A stretch of DNA of 64,000 bases from Alginatibacterium sediminis (GTDB lineage: Bacteria > Pseudomonadota > Gammaproteobacteria > Enterobacterales > Celerinatantimonadaceae). The notes under the pieces were generated by a model. The model saw only the letters and a program-made list of their open reading frames with translations. It was not told the origin of the DNA and did not search any database. Shown here in pieces: positions 10,308 to 26,363 of the stretch; position 1 is the first letter of the stretch, and each line of letters begins with the position of its first letter. Made by a program: the position numbers and the translations under genes. Where the stretch lies: positions 434,001 through 498,000 of the forward strand of contig NZ_RAQO01000004.1 of NCBI RefSeq assembly GCF_003610775.1, read 5' to 3'.

Positions 10308-10946
10308 TTATGGTTCTACGATTGTATAGTTTCCACTGTCGATATCATCAATAGTCCATTGGCCTATTCGGTAACGGATGAGGCGTAGTGTTGGAAAACC
10401 AACCGCAGCTGTCATGCGTCGCACCTGGCGGTTTCTGCCTTCACTGATAGTCAGTGAAATCCAACTCGTAGGAATAGCGGCTCGTTCTCGAATAGGGGGG
10501 ACGCGAGGCCAGATTTCGGGGCTTTGCATCAGTTCACACTGCGCTGGTGCAGTAATTCCGTCTTTAAGTTCAATACCTGATGATAGTTTATCGATAGCTA
10601 AGTTTGTAATTTGTCCTTCAACTTGGACCCAATAACATTTATCAGTTTTGTTATCTGGGTGAGCCAACAAATGTTGCATTTTTCCGCTATTAGTTAATAT
10701 CAACAAACCTTCACTATCACGGTCTAGGCGTCCTGCAGCATATACGTTTGGAATATCTACATAGTTTTTAAGCGTTGCTCGTTGGTTGTCATCGGTAAAC
10801 TGGCTTAATACGTCGAACGGTTTATTCAACAGTATCAACTGCGTTTTAGCGGGTTCGGGGCGGCGTTTTCCCATGGGCTTACGACGATGGGTACTTGAGT
10901 TGCTGCTTTGAGGGCCGCTACGTCGGCCGCGTATTAAACGCGTCAC
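10308..10946 (-). CDS. rluE: 23S rRNA pseudouridine synthase RluE
   Basis: This 212-residue protein belongs to the RsuA/RluB/E/F family. The catalytic motif AGRLDRDSEGLLILTNSG carries the essential Asp. The C-terminal part shows GRNRQVRRM, a hallmark of the family. There is no S4 domain, consistent with RluE, which modifies U2457 of 23S rRNA in E. coli. The N-terminal ~35 residues are basic and low in complexity. The start is GTG 10946, preceded by AAGGAA; an alternative ATG lies 24 codons later. It is first of the minus-strand operon and divergent from icd, the same neighbourhood as in E. coli and Vibrio. Confidence 0.92.
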   Translation of the reverse strand: MTRLIRGRRSGPQSSNSSTHRRKPMGKRRPEPAKTQLILLNKPFDVLSQFTDDNQRATLKNYVDIPNVYAAGRLDRDSEGLLILTNSGKMQHLLAHPDNKTDKCYWVQVEGQITNLAIDKLSSGIELKDGITAPAQCELMQSPEIWPRVPPIRERAAIPTSWISLTISEGRNRQVRRMTAAVGFPTLRLIRYRIGQWTIDDIDSGNYTIVEP

Positions 10947-13461
<2,515 letters not shown>

Positions 13462-13472
13462 TTTGTTTCTAT

Positions 13473-13507
13473 AAAAAAAACCGAGGTTATTAATCTCGGT
13501 TTTTTTA
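13473..13507. terminator. Terminator after icd
   Basis: A run of A, then ACCGAG pairing with CTCGGT around a nine-base loop, then a run of seven T. The symmetry of A- and T-runs would let it work in both directions, also ending cspD. Confidence 0.85.
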
Positions 13508-13591
13508 ACGCAATTTTCAGGTTGGTAACTTAAAGTCGCTATTGTTGCTGTTCATGTGTTCTACAGTAGGGACTTTTAAGCTAAAAATTGG

Positions 13592-13807
13592 CTATTTCTG
13601 ACTTTCGTCAAAAACAATGCTTACTGCATGGCTGCCTTTAGGTCCGTCTTCTGTTTCAAAGTCGACTTGTTGTCCTGCTTTGAGCGTGCGATAACCTTCC
13701 ATTTGTATTGTAGAGTAGTGGGCAAAGATATCTTCACCGCCTTGTTCTGGACAAATGAACCCAAATCCTTTTGCATTATTAAACCATTTTACTGTTCCAC
13801 TAGGCAT
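13592..13807 (-). CDS. cspD: Cold-shock-like protein CspD
   Basis: This 71-residue single cold-shock domain protein has RNP1 KGFGFI and RNP2-like DIFAHYS motifs for single-stranded nucleic-acid binding. The 71-residue length and the position divergent from clpS match CspD, which in E. coli is a stationary-phase inhibitor of DNA replication, rather than CspA. The ATG at 13807 follows an AGGA-containing stretch. The long divergent spacer to clpS contains a 14-base perfect palindrome. Confidence 0.9.
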   Translation of the reverse strand: MPSGTVKWFNNAKGFGFICPEQGGEDIFAHYSTIQMEGYRTLKAGQQVDFETEDGPKGSHAVSIVFDESQK

Positions 13808-13887
13808 ACCACTTTTTCCTATTTATTGTTACGTGTTTACCACGGTTTGAAAATCCATTAACAAATTAATAACGTTTAATATTACAT

Positions 13888-13901
13888 TATCCTTAAGGAT
13901 A
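13888..13901. promoter_or_regulatory. 14-base perfect palindrome between cspD and clpS
   Basis: TATCCTTAAGGATA is self-complementary over all 14 bases. It lies 81 bases upstream of cspD and about 200 bases upstream of clpS in a 297-base AT-rich divergent promoter region. It could be an operator for either gene; no regulator is assigned. Confidence 0.4.
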
Positions 13902-14104
13902 CGTATTGCAAGTGCTCAACATGCCTATTTTAAAGGTTTGTGAACTTTTGCTGATATTTTTGCATAGAAATTAAACTATGGTTATTTAACAATTTAGTAA
14001 AATATTTATCAGTGTCAAGCTTATGACCATTTTTATGCTAGCCTTGATCATGCAAAGCGGTTATGTTGGTTTACAGTGATGATCATTATTAATCTAATTA
14101 ACGT

Positions 14105-14431
14105 ATGAGTAAGATATCGGATTGGCTTGATTTAGAAAGCCTTACCTTGGAAAGTGACCCTAAAATAGCGCCGCCACCAATGTATCGGGTTTATGTAAAT
14201 AATGACGATTACACACCAATGGATTTTGTAGTAAAAATACTGCAATTGTTTTTTGGAATGAATGAAGATAAAGCCACACAAACGATGTTAGAAATTCATT
14301 ATCGTGGCCGAGGGACCTGCGGGGTTTTCACTCAAGAAGTAGCGGAAACAAAAGTTGCGCAAGTCAATCAATTTGCAAGGAAGAACGAGCATCCATTGTT
14401 GTGCACGATGGAGCCCGAAGAGTCAGAGTAG
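14105..14431 (+). CDS. clpS: ClpS, adaptor of the ClpAP protease (N-end rule)
   Basis: This 108-residue adaptor binds N-terminal degron residues and hands substrates to ClpA. The flexible N-terminal tail is followed by the ClpS core with YRVYVNNDDYTPMDFVV (substrate-pocket residues Asn-Asp-Asp), an alpha helix and the HYRGRGTCGVFT strand that contacts ClpA. There is only a poor ribosome binding site. clpA starts 19 bases after its stop, the standard clpSA operon. Confidence 0.95.
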   Translation: MSKISDWLDLESLTLESDPKIAPPPMYRVYVNNDDYTPMDFVVKILQLFFGMNEDKATQTMLEIHYRGRGTCGVFTQEVAETKVAQVNQFARKNEHPLLCTMEPEESE

Positions 14432-14449
14432 TATTTGGGAGAGCAGTAT

Positions 14450-16708
14450 ATGCTGAACAAAGAATTGGAAAGCACCCTTAATCAAGCGTTTAAAGACGCT
14501 CGTCACCAACAACACGAATTCATGACGGTCGAGCACTTGCTACTCGCCTTGTTAGACAATCAAGCGGCCAACGAAGCGCTTTTAGCTTGTGGGGCAGGAA
14601 TAGAAAACCTGCGAAAAGAGCTATTATCTTTTATCGAACAAACCACACCCACAATCCCCCAATCAGACGCCGAACGAGAAACCCAGCCTACCTTAGGTTT
14701 TCAACGGGTTCTGCAACGAGCAGTGTTTCATGTGCAGTCCTCCGGTAACCACGAAGTCAGTGGGGCTAATGTTTTGGTCGCAATCTTCAGCGAGCAAGAA
14801 AGCCAAGCGGTCTATTTTTTAAAGAAAACTGATATTAGTCGTTTAGATGTCGTTAACTTTATATCCCATGGTATCCGTAAAGAAGATGCGAGCGACGAAT
14901 CTGAATCGAGTAGCGAACCAGGGACCGCTCATACCAGCCCTGAAGAAATGAAAAAGCTTGAAAACTTCGCGATTAACCTAAATCAATTGGTGCTTAAAGG
15001 TAAAATTGATCCCCTGATTGGGCGTGATGCAGAGCTTAGCCGAACGGTTCAAGTTTTATGTCGTCGTCGTAAAAATAACCCCTTATTGGTTGGTGAAGCA
15101 GGTGTGGGTAAAACTGCGATTGCCGAAGGCCTCGCATACAGAATTGTGCATGAAGATGTGCCTGATGTTATCAAAAATGCAACCATCTATTCTCTAGATA
15201 TAGGTTCCCTCTTAGCTGGTACTAAATACCGTGGCGATTTTGAAAAGCGGTTTAAGGCACTACTCAAGCAGTTAGAAAATGCCGAAAATGCAATTTTGTT
15301 TATTGATGAAATCCATACCATCATAGGAGCAGGCGCAGCCTCTGGTGGACAACTCGATGCGGCAAATTTAATTAAGCCACTACTAAGTAATGGCTTATTA
15401 CGCTGTATTGGCTCAACCACGTATCAAGAATATAACCAAATCTTTGAGAAAGATCGCGCCTTGGCAAGACGATTCCAAAAAGTGGATGTAGTGGAACCAA
15501 GTGTTGCTGATACCACTAAAATCTTATTAGGACTTAAAAGCCGTTATGAAGCACACCATGAGGTGCGCTATACCAAACAAGCATTGCAATCGGCTGCGGA
15601 GTTATCGGCTAAGTACATTAATGAGCGTCACCTGCCTGACAAAGCCATTGACGTCATTGATGAGGCCGGCGCACGAATGCGCTTGTTACCAGCAAGCAAA
15701 CGTAAGAAAACAGTCGGTGTTACTGAAATTGAAGAAATCGTAGCTAAAATTGCGCGCATTCCTGAAACTAAAGTTTCGTCGTCTGATCGTGAAACATTGC
15801 GCGAACTAGATGACAGTTTAAAAATGGTTGTGTTTGGACAAGATCCCGCTATCGATGTATTGGTGGATGCGATTCGCTTAAATCGCTCCGGTTTGGGTAT
15901 TGAGAATAAACCGGTGGGTTCTTTCTTGTTTGCAGGCCCAACGGGTGTTGGTAAAACAGAAGTCACAGCCCAATTAGCAAAATGCTTGGGTGTTGAACTG
16001 ATTCGTTTCGATATGTCCGAATATATGGAGCGTCATGCCGTCAGTCGATTAATTGGTGCGCCACCGGGTTATGTTGGTTTTGACCAAGGCGGCTTGCTAA
16101 CCGACCAAGTATTGAAGCATCCGCATTGTGTGTTGTTGCTCGATGAAATTGAAAAAGCACATGAAGATGTCTTTAACTTGCTATTGCAAGTTATGGATCA
16201 CGGTACTTTAACCGACAACAATGGTCGACAAGCAGATTTCAGAAATGTAATTGTCGTTATGACCAGTAATGCAGGTGTTAAAGAAATTCAACGTTCTACC
16301 ATTGGTTTTAAAGAGCAAGAGCAAGCTTTCGATGCAATGGATGAAATTAACAAAGTCTTTTCTCCAGAGTTTAGAAACCGTCTCGATAATATTATTTGGT
16401 TTAACCATCTCTACGAAGATGTGATTGAGCGGGTAGTGGACAAGTTTATCGTTGAACTTCAAGCGCAGTTAGACGCAAATGGTGTTTCTCTTGAATTAAC
16501 AGAAGAAGCACGTATTTGGTTAGCCCACAAAGGCTACGACAAAGCGATGGGTGCTCGACCAATGTCGCGACTTATTCGTGAACAAGTACGCAAACCTTTG
16601 GCGAATGAAATATTATTTGGACGACTCAATAAAGGCGGGCATGTTGACGTGACTGTTGTTGATGATGCCTTGGAATTTCATTACGCTGACGAGACAGCAG
16701 AAGCCTAA
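14450..16708 (+). CDS. clpA: ClpA, ATPase unfoldase of the ClpAP protease
   Basis: This 752-residue Hsp100 protein unfolds substrates and feeds them to ClpP. It has the Clp-N domain (1-145), AAA-1 with Walker A GEAGVGKT (215-222) and Walker [13 protein letters not shown]-2 with Walker A GPTGVGKT (496-503) and Walker [10 protein letters not shown], and a C-terminal D2-small domain. The loop STIGFKEQ contains the IGF-type ClpP-docking tripeptide. I start it at ATG 14450, six bases after GGGAGAG; an in-frame TTG at 14435 is less likely. Confidence 0.97.
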   Translation: MLNKELESTLNQAFKDARHQQHEFMTVEHLLLALLDNQAANEALLACGAGIENLRKELLSFIEQTTPTIPQSDAERETQPTLGFQRVLQRAVFHVQSSGNHEVSGANVLVAIFSEQESQAVYFLKKTDISRLDVVNFISHGIRKEDASDESESSSEPGTAHTSPEEMKKLENFAINLNQLVLKGKIDPLIGRDAELSRTVQVLCRRRKNNPLLVGEAGVGKTAIAEGLAYRIVHEDVPDVIKNATIYSLDIGSLLAGTKYRGDFEKRFKALLKQLENAENAILFIDEIHTIIGAGAASGGQLDAANLIKPLLSNGLLRCIGSTTYQEYNQIFEKDRALARRFQKVDVVEPSVADTTKILLGLKSRYEAHHEVRYTKQALQSAAELSAKYINERHLPDKAIDVIDEAGARMRLLPASKRKKTVGVTEIEEIVAKIARIPETKVSSSDRETLRELDDSLKMVVFGQDPAIDVLVDAIRLNRSGLGIENKPVGSFLFAGPTGVGKTEVTAQLAKCLGVELIRFDMSEYMERHAVSRLIGAPPGYVGFDQGGLLTDQVLKHPHCVLLLDEIEKAHEDVFNLLLQVMDHGTLTDNNGRQADFRNVIVVMTSNAGVKEIQRSTIGFKEQEQAFDAMDEINKVFSPEFRNRLDNIIWFNHLYEDVIERVVDKFIVELQAQLDANGVSLELTEEARIWLAHKGYDKAMGARPMSRLIREQVRKPLANEILFGRLNKGGHVDVTVVDDALEFHYADETAEA

Positions 16709-16732
16709 TTAGCGTTGATTATACAAGAACAC

Positions 16733-16757
16733 AAAAAGCCAGCATTGCTGGCTTTTT
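16733..16757. terminator. Bidirectional terminator between clpA and infA
   Basis: AAAAAGCCAGCA pairs with TGCTGGCTTTTT with almost no loop residues beyond TT. A- and T-runs on both sides suit the convergent clpA and infA genes. Confidence 0.85.
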
Positions 16758-16776
16758 TATTATCCGTCGAAAACTA

Positions 16777-17043
<267 letters not shown>

Positions 17044-17075
17044 TTAAGGGGCTGTGTAAAGTTTCGACGCAAATA

Positions 17076-17768
17076 TTAAAGCAGTCTTTGTGCTTGCCAA
17101 GTGCTTTTGTCTACTTCTTGTGCTTTTAGTTGTTTTAGCAACTTCAGATATTCAGTCCGGGGTTTAATTTGCATGCCTAAAGAGCGTAAATGCGGGTTTT
17201 CCATTTGCCCATCGATATATTGCCCTTTGTGGTTTTCAAAGTGCTTTGAGAACACAAAATAAGCTAGCTTTGATGCGTTGCTAACGCGATGGAACATCGA
17301 TTCACCGCAAAACATTTGACCAACTGCAATTCCATAAAACCCTCCGACAAGTTCGGTATTTTGCCAAACCTCTACGCTGTGCGCATGTCCGAGCTTGTGC
17401 AGGGCTTGATAAGCCTTCTGCATATCTTGAGTGATCCAAGTGCCGGTTTCATCTCGTTCGGCCGCACATTGATGTACGACATCTGAAAAAGCCATATTGA
17501 GGGTTACATGGAGCTGCGTTTTACGCATAAGTTTAGCCATACTGCGACTTGGCATTATGTTAGCGCACTGTTGTCCAAAACGCGGCTCTGGAGACCACCA
17601 CAGAATCTCTTGGCCTTCTTCATACCAAGGAAAGATACCATTGTTGTAAGCAAGAATAAGGCGTTGTGCAGAAAGGTCGCCGCCGATAGCGAGTAAGCCA
17701 TTTGGGTCTTCAAGGGCAAGGCTAGGCTTTGGAAACCTAAGCTCTGTGCCCAATTGGTAAAGAGGCAA
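17076..17768 (-). CDS. aat: Leucyl/phenylalanyl-tRNA-protein transferase Aat
   Basis: This 230-residue protein transfers Leu or Phe from tRNA to proteins with N-terminal Arg/Lys and so creates degrons for ClpS-ClpAP, whose genes are just upstream in the window. Signature segments are PNGLLAIGGDLS, GIFPWYEEGQEILWWSPEPR, SVEVW and GGFYGIAVGQMFCGESMF. No ATG exists at the expected N-terminus. TTG 17768 aligns with E. coli Aat, and an in-frame stop lies seven codons upstream, so TTG is chosen. trxB ends seven bases before it. cydCD, present here in E. coli, is absent. Confidence 0.94.
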   Translation of the reverse strand: MPLYQLGTELRFPKPSLALEDPNGLLAIGGDLSAQRLILAYNNGIFPWYEEGQEILWWSPEPRFGQQCANIMPSRSMAKLMRKTQLHVTLNMAFSDVVHQCAAERDETGTWITQDMQKAYQALHKLGHAHSVEVWQNTELVGGFYGIAVGQMFCGESMFHRVSNASKLAYFVFSKHFENHKGQYIDGQMENPHLRSLGMQIKPRTEYLKLLKQLKAQEVDKSTWQAQRLL

Positions 17769-17775
17769 GGGTAGT

Positions 17776-19124
<1,349 letters not shown>

Positions 19125-19592
19125 ATGAAGGAACTAGATCGCATTGACCGCAACATTCTTGGCGAGTTGCAAAAAGATGGCCGCATTTCAAATGTAGAAC
19201 TATCTAAACGTGTTGGCTTAAGCCCTACGCCTTGTTTAGAACGTGTTCGACGCTTAGAGCGTCAAGGGTTTATTAGCGGTTATACAGCTATTCTAAATCC
19301 TCAATACCTTGATGCCTCTTTACTTGTGTTTGTCGAGATCACGCTCAACCGCGGTGCTCCAGACGTATTTGAACAATTTAATTATGCGGTTCAAAATTTG
19401 GAAGACATACAAGAATGCCATCTAGTTTCAGGTGATTTCGACTATCTATTGAAAACTCGAGTTGCTGATATGTCTGCTTATCGAAAGTTGTTGGGTGAAA
19501 CACTGTTACGTTTACCTGGTGTAAATGACACCCGTACATACGTAGTCATGGAAGAAGTCAAACAAAGCAATCGTTTGGTTATCCGTAGCTAG
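19125..19592 (+). CDS. lrp: Leucine-responsive regulatory protein Lrp
   Basis: This 155-residue global regulator has an N-terminal AsnC-type helix-turn-helix (DRNILGELQKDGRISNVELS, RVGLSPTPCLERVRRLE) and a C-terminal RAM domain with HLVSGDFDYLLKTR, the effector-binding and oligomerisation part. Length and position between trxB and ftsK match E. coli Lrp (164). A purine-rich GAAGG lies before the ATG. It is followed by its own terminator. Confidence 0.96.
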   Translation: MKELDRIDRNILGELQKDGRISNVELSKRVGLSPTPCLERVRRLERQGFISGYTAILNPQYLDASLLVFVEITLNRGAPDVFEQFNYAVQNLEDIQECHLVSGDFDYLLKTRVADMSAYRKLLGETLLRLPGVNDTRTYVVMEEVKQSNRLVIRS

Positions 19593-19613
19593 TTAGGGGT
19601 TGTCATACAGTAT

Positions 19614-19638
19614 TAAGCGGCGAAAGCCGCTTTTTTTA
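19614..19638 (+). terminator. Terminator after lrp
   Basis: AAGCGGC-GAAA-GCCGCTT followed by six T: a GAAA tetraloop hairpin, 21 bases past the lrp stop codon. Confidence 0.9.
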
Positions 19639-19731
19639 TAGCACAAAAGGCTGAGATATCGCGGTATTTGTGGCACTATCTTGCTATTACGAAAGGCAGT
19701 GAAGCCAATAAAAACACAATAGGTTTCTTTC

Positions 19732-22329
19732 TTGAATACAAGTTCAATCTTCAGACTTAAAGGCACTGCTCGTTTTATCGAAGCATTCGCCGTCATTGGA
19801 GTCGCACTCAGTTTGTTTATTCTGATTGCGCTGCTCAGTTTTCACCCCGATGACCCTAGTTGGTCGCAAACGGCGTGGCGTTCTGATGTCGGCAATGCTG
19901 CAGGTAACAGCGGTGCTTGGCTGGCCGATATTTTGTTTTTTATGTTCGGTATCTGTGCTTACGGCGTTCCTGCCTTACTAGTTTTGGCTTGCTACAAGTT
20001 CTTACTCAGTAGTTTAAGTTTCTACGACATCGATTTTCTATCATTGAGCTTGCGGCTTGTCGGTTTAAGCTGCGGTATTTTTAGCTTCGTCACGCTTGCT
20101 AGTATCAATGTAGACGACTTTTACTATTTTTCATCAGGAGGGCTCATGGGCGATATGATAGCTCAAACGCTAATTCCAGTTTTCGGACTTTTGGGCACTA
20201 TTATCGTACTGTTAGCAGGTATAGCGGTAGGCGTTACTCTATTTACGGGTCTGTCTTGGATTGCAATTGTCGAATGGATCGGAGAACAACTGACAAGCTT
20301 TTGGTTCTGGTGTTTAAAACTACTAGGCAAGCATGAATCTGGAAAACTGGCTGATGCTCAAGAACAGCTCGATGATGACGCTCAAGAAGAAGCTTTAAAG
20401 CAGGATTTGCCTTTTGATGATGAAGGTCCAGAAGACCAATTACCTTCTGCTTCGCCAAAGCCGTCATTGCTGAGTAGCTTGAAACAGAAAATGTCACAGC
20501 GACAACTTCAGCAGGATGCTGAATTGGACGCAAGCCCCGAACCAAGTGATCAAGAGCCGAGTATTTCTAATCTCTTCGCAAGCGATGATAAACAAGCGAA
20601 AACAGAATCATTGCTTGAACCAACTTTGAATTTAGCCACTGCTGTTGATTCAGAACAACCAAGTGAGCTCAATCCAACGGTGATCGTTAATCCACCTGAG
20701 TTGCAAAGTGAATCCATGGGCGCACTGCCAGGAGATGAGCCAGCGGCAGCAACTCGAGCTAGCTTTGAGCGACCAGCTAATGCACCAGAAATTGATCAGG
20801 CGGCCATACTAAACCCGCCTCCAAAACCTAAATTACCGCCGTTGCCGGATATGAACTTGTTAGATAGACCCGATAAGCAACAAAATCCCATATCCGAACA
20901 CGAACTAGAACAAGCCTCTCGCTTAGTCGAAGCTAAGTTACTTGATTTCAACGTGCAAGCTACTGTTGTAGCCGTACACCCAGGACCTGTGATTACCCGC
21001 TTTGAGCTCGATCTTGCACCTGGTATTAAAGTGAGCAAAATTTCAGGCCTTTCCAAAGATTTGGCTCGCGCTTTATCCGCGATTAGTGTGCGAGTTGTAG
21101 AGGTGATTCCGGGGAAATCAGTTATCGGACTAGAGCTACCTAACCGTTACCGTGAAATTGTGTATATGCGTGAGGTGATTGACAGTGAGCAATTCCATCA
21201 ATCCAAATCACCACTGACCATGGTATTAGGTAAAGATATTGCTGGAGATCCTGTGGTCGTTGACCTTGCTAAAATGCCGCATCTCCTGGTTGCAGGTACC
21301 ACGGGTTCGGGTAAATCCGTGGGCGTAAACACCATGATTGTGAGCCTACTATATAAATCGACTCCAGCAGATGTACGTCTAATTATGATTGACCCCAAGA
21401 TGTTGGAATTATCGGTTTACGAAGGTATTCCTCATTTGTTGGCTGAAGTGGTCACCGATATGAAAGAGGCTGCAAACTCTTTGCGTTGGTGTGTCGGTGA
21501 AATGGAACGTCGTTACAAGCTAATGTCGGCAATGGGTGTACGTAACTTAAAAGGTTATAACGCTAAGATAGTGGATGCAAAAAATGCCGGTCAACCCCAT
21601 GTTGATCCACTCTGGAAACCGGGTGATAGCATGGATGCCACAGCGCCATTGCTTGAAAAATTACCACATATCGTAGTCGTCATCGACGAATTTGCAGACA
21701 TGATGATGATTGTCGGCAAAAAAGTAGAAGAACTGATCGCACGTATCGCGCAAAAAGCGCGTGCCGCTGGTATTCATCTTATTTTGGCCACTCAACGTCC
21801 ATCTGTAGATGTAATCACCGGCTTAATTAAAGCAAATATTCCAACACGAATGGCTTTCCAAGTTTCAAGTAAAATTGACTCCAGAACTATTTTGGATCAG
21901 CAAGGTGCAGAAACTTTATTGGGAATGGGGGACATGCTTTACTTACCAGCGGGGACAGGTGTGCCTACGCGTGTTCATGGTGCATTTGTTGACGACCATG
22001 AGGTACACGCGGTAGTTGCTGCTTGGAAAGAACGCGGCGCACCTAATTACATTGATGAAATTCTTAACGGTGACGCAGGTCCCGATGGTATGTTGCCTGG
22101 GGAAATGGCAGAAGCTGATAGTGAAACAGACGAATTATTTGATAGTGCAGTTGCTCATGTAACCGAAACCCGCCGTGGTTCGGTCAGTGGAGTGCAACGT
22201 AAATTTAAGATTGGTTATAACCGTGCTGCACGCATCGTAGAACAAATGGAAGCTCATGGCATTGTAAGTGCACCGGGTCATAATGGAAACCGAGAAGTGA
22301 TAGCGCCACCACCTGTGAGAGTCGATTGA
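19732..22329 (+). CDS. ftsK: DNA translocase FtsK
   Basis: This 865-residue septal DNA pump clears and aligns chromosome termini during division. The N-terminal four to five membrane helices cover residues ~15-195. An acidic, Pro/Gln/Ser-rich linker (~205-385) is much shorter than in E. coli (1329 aa total). The motor domain has Walker A GTTGSGKS (522-529) and Walker [11 protein letters not shown], and the C-terminal gamma winged helix that reads KOPS begins near residue 800 ([20 protein letters not shown]). The start is TTG 19732; no ATG occurs before the first membrane helix. lolA begins 11 bases downstream. Confidence 0.95.
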   Translation: MNTSSIFRLKGTARFIEAFAVIGVALSLFILIALLSFHPDDPSWSQTAWRSDVGNAAGNSGAWLADILFFMFGICAYGVPALLVLACYKFLLSSLSFYDIDFLSLSLRLVGLSCGIFSFVTLASINVDDFYYFSSGGLMGDMIAQTLIPVFGLLGTIIVLLAGIAVGVTLFTGLSWIAIVEWIGEQLTSFWFWCLKLLGKHESGKLADAQEQLDDDAQEEALKQDLPFDDEGPEDQLPSASPKPSLLSSLKQKMSQRQLQQDAELDASPEPSDQEPSISNLFASDDKQAKTESLLEPTLNLATAVDSEQPSELNPTVIVNPPELQSESMGALPGDEPAAATRASFERPANAPEIDQAAILNPPPKPKLPPLPDMNLLDRPDKQQNPISEHELEQASRLVEAKLLDFNVQATVVAVHPGPVITRFELDLAPGIKVSKISGLSKDLARALSAISVRVVEVIPGKSVIGLELPNRYREIVYMREVIDSEQFHQSKSPLTMVLGKDIAGDPVVVDLAKMPHLLVAGTTGSGKSVGVNTMIVSLLYKSTPADVRLIMIDPKMLELSVYEGIPHLLAEVVTDMKEAANSLRWCVGEMERRYKLMSAMGVRNLKGYNAKIVDAKNAGQPHVDPLWKPGDSMDATAPLLEKLPHIVVVIDEFADMMMIVGKKVEELIARIAQKARAAGIHLILATQRPSVDVITGLIKANIPTRMAFQVSSKIDSRTILDQQGAETLLGMGDMLYLPAGTGVPTRVHGAFVDDHEVHAVVAAWKERGAPNYIDEILNGDAGPDGMLPGEMAEADSETDELFDSAVAHVTETRRGSVSGVQRKFKIGYNRAARIVEQMEAHGIVSAPGHNGNREVIAPPPVRVD

Positions 22330-22340
22330 TAGGAAACTAT

Positions 22341-22955
22341 ATGTATAAATTAATAAAACCTTTAGTGTTTAGTTTGGCTTTATCTAGCGGATTTTCCTTA
22401 CCTGCGCTGGCTGATGCTAAGTCAGAATTACGCGAACAGCTCTCAGGGATAACAGATTTTACGGCTAACTACACACAACAAGTATTGGACGTTGATGGTA
22501 GCGAATTACAACTCGCACAAGGGGAACTTAAGTTGTTGAGACCAGGTAAGGTTTTCTGGCAACAAGTAAGTCCCGATGACGACCTAATCATCTCTGATGG
22601 GGAAACGATTTGGTATTTCAGTCCTTTTATTGAGCAGGTTTCTATCCTTGATGCGCAAAGTGCTATTAGCACCACGCCACTTATTTTGTTGAGTACTGAT
22701 CAAGATAGCGCATGGGAGCAATACCAAGTTGAGACTAGTGAAGCTGGGTATTTGTTGAGCTCAGTGAGTGACCCCGATCAAGCTCAGTTTTGGATAGACC
22801 TCGTTGATGGGAAAATTAACGCGTTTTCAATCAGAGAACAAAGTGGTCAACAGAACAATTTCGAACTTAGTGAATTTGAGTCCAATACTGGTATAGACTC
22901 AGCTATGTTCAGTTTTGAAATTCCAAGCGGTGTTAGTGTGGACGACCAACGCTAG
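22341..22955 (+). CDS. lolA: Outer-membrane lipoprotein carrier protein LolA
   Basis: This 204-residue periplasmic chaperone ferries lipoproteins from LolCDE to LolB. Residues 1-26 form a signal peptide (cleavage likely after LPALA). The mature part shows the family pattern [25 protein letters not shown] and [21 protein letters not shown] 22341 is preceded by AGGAAA. It lies in the ftsK-lolA-rarA run conserved in gammaproteobacteria; its stop codon abuts the rarA start. Confidence 0.95.
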   Translation: MYKLIKPLVFSLALSSGFSLPALADAKSELREQLSGITDFTANYTQQVLDVDGSELQLAQGELKLLRPGKVFWQQVSPDDDLIISDGETIWYFSPFIEQVSILDAQSAISTTPLILLSTDQDSAWEQYQVETSEAGYLLSSVSDPDQAQFWIDLVDGKINAFSIREQSGQQNNFELSEFESNTGIDSAMFSFEIPSGVSVDDQR

Positions 22956-24286
22956 TGCAAACAATGGGCTTTGAATTTGCTGAAGACTTTCGACCGTTAG
23001 CGGCGCGGCTTAGGCCAACTAAGCTAAGTGAGTATGTGGGGCAAAAACACTTATTAGCAACGGGCTTACCACTAAGACTTGCCATTGAAAACGGTCAATT
23101 ACACTCCATGATATTATGGGGACCGCCAGGGACTGGTAAGACAACCTTAGCTGAAATTGCAGCATTGCATGGTAACGCTGCCGTTGAAAAGGTATCGGCA
23201 GTTACCGGTGGAATTAAAGAGGTTAGGGCGGCGATAGAGCAAGCTAAACTCAATCAAGATCAGGGCCGACGCACGGTTTTGTTTGTTGATGAAGTGCATC
23301 GTTTTAATAAAAGTCAACAAGACGCGTTTTTACCTCATGTTGAAGATGGCACCATCATCTTTATTGGCGCAACAACAGAAAACCCTTCATTTGAACTCAA
23401 CAACGCTTTGCTATCACGAGCCAGAGTTTATGTGCTTCAAGCATTAAGCGACAATGATATTCTGGGCTTACTAAAAGACGCCATACACCGCGACACATGG
23501 TTGAAAGAACTCAAGGTTCAAGCCAGTGATGAGCTGCTAGAGCAGGTTGCTAGCTTTTCAACAGGTGATGCCCGCCGAGCCTTAAATACTGTTGAAATGA
23601 TGCTTCAGTTAATGCCACAAACTCCAGGTGAAGTGCACCAACTTACCGTTGAGCAGCTTAAAAATGTTGCCGGAGAGCGTTACAGTCATATTGATAAGCA
23701 AGGTGATCAATATTTTGATTTGTTATCGGCGTTACATAAGTCAATACGGGGTTCAAACCCTGATGGGGCCTTGTTTTGGTATGCGCGTATACTAGAAGCC
23801 AGTGGCGATCCATTAGTTGTAGCTAGGCGTTGCTTAGCAATTGCGTCAGAAGATGTTGGCAATGCAGATCCGCGCGCTATGCAAGTGGCTATTAGCGCAT
23901 GGGACTGCTATACCCGAGTTGGTGCCGCTGAAGGTGAACGTGCCATTGCTCAAGCGGTTAGCTATTTGGCTTGCGCTCCTAAAAGCAACGCTGTTTACAC
24001 CGCTTTTTCTGCCGCTAAAGTTGCTGCTAAAGAATATGGGCACCTCGGGGTACCGGTACACCTTCGTAATGCACCAACTGAGCTCATGAAAGAACTTGGC
24101 TATGGTCAAGCGTATCGTTATGCCCACGACGAGCCTAATGCATATGCACAGGGACAAACTTATCTTCCCGAGCCCTTATTAGGCCAAACTTTCTACCATC
24201 CGGTTGACCGTGGATTAGAGATTAAAATAGCTGAAAAGCTAAGCTACCTACGAAAATTAGACCAAGATTTTGACAAAGGTAGTTAG
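22955..24286 (+). CDS. rarA: Replication-associated recombination protein RarA (MgsA)
   Basis: This 443-residue AAA+ ATPase acts at stalled replication forks. It has Walker A GPPGTGKT (56-63), Walker [10 protein letters not shown], the MgsA tetramerisation segment [23 protein letters not shown], and C-terminal [17 protein letters not shown], all very close to E. coli RarA. The start is uncertain: GTG 22955 shares its G with the lolA stop codon, and ATG 22964 is three codons later; neither has a clear ribosome binding site, so coupling with lolA is likely. Confidence 0.96.
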   Translation: MQTMGFEFAEDFRPLAARLRPTKLSEYVGQKHLLATGLPLRLAIENGQLHSMILWGPPGTGKTTLAEIAALHGNAAVEKVSAVTGGIKEVRAAIEQAKLNQDQGRRTVLFVDEVHRFNKSQQDAFLPHVEDGTIIFIGATTENPSFELNNALLSRARVYVLQALSDNDILGLLKDAIHRDTWLKELKVQASDELLEQVASFSTGDARRALNTVEMMLQLMPQTPGEVHQLTVEQLKNVAGERYSHIDKQGDQYFDLLSALHKSIRGSNPDGALFWYARILEASGDPLVVARRCLAIASEDVGNADPRAMQVAISAWDCYTRVGAAEGERAIAQAVSYLACAPKSNAVYTAFSAAKVAAKEYGHLGVPVHLRNAPTELMKELGYGQAYRYAHDEPNAYAQGQTYLPEPLLGQTFYHPVDRGLEIKIAEKLSYLRKLDQDFDKGS

Positions 24287-24377
24287 TTGCCTAAGGCTTG
24301 TGCAATTTGAGGCCAGCAACACTCGATAAGCTATGGCTTTGAATTCCCGCTTTATCTATAATGTTCGGTCTATGTAG

Positions 24378-26044
<1,667 letters not shown>

Positions 26045-26091
26045 TGGCTGCCTATAGTGAGGGGTGAACGCGCGCAGTATAGCAATCTTGC

Positions 26092-26260
26092 TTATACCAA
26101 TCACAGTAATTTATTGATCACTATTGTTTGACTAAAACTCCAATCTTGTCGTCATAACTCTTGTCATTAGACCGCTAATAACAGCGACCTCTTCCTAAAG
26201 CTAAGCGTTTTAGTACAACAAGTAAAAGACCAAAAATATAATGGGATTGGTATTATACCA
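26092..26260. repeat. Possible MITE/REP-like element with imperfect terminal inverted repeats
   Basis: TTATACCAATC (26092-26102) is mirrored by GGGATTGGTATTATACC (26243-26259). Arms share ATTGGTAT/ATACCAAT and flank about 140 bases of non-coding DNA upstream of tusE. A similar ATACCAATCAC occurs at about 10284 and GATACCAATC at about 52579. Short elements with such ends are, from memory, frequent in marine gammaproteobacteria. This 319-base gap (26045-26363) contains no gene. Confidence 0.35.
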
Positions 26261-26363
26261 TTCCTATTAATTAGTTAGTCTTCCTTGGTCGTATGTAGAA
26301 TTGCTTAGTTCAAGATAAAATCGAAGTAACTAGATGACCTAATGACAAAGGATTAAGGTATTT

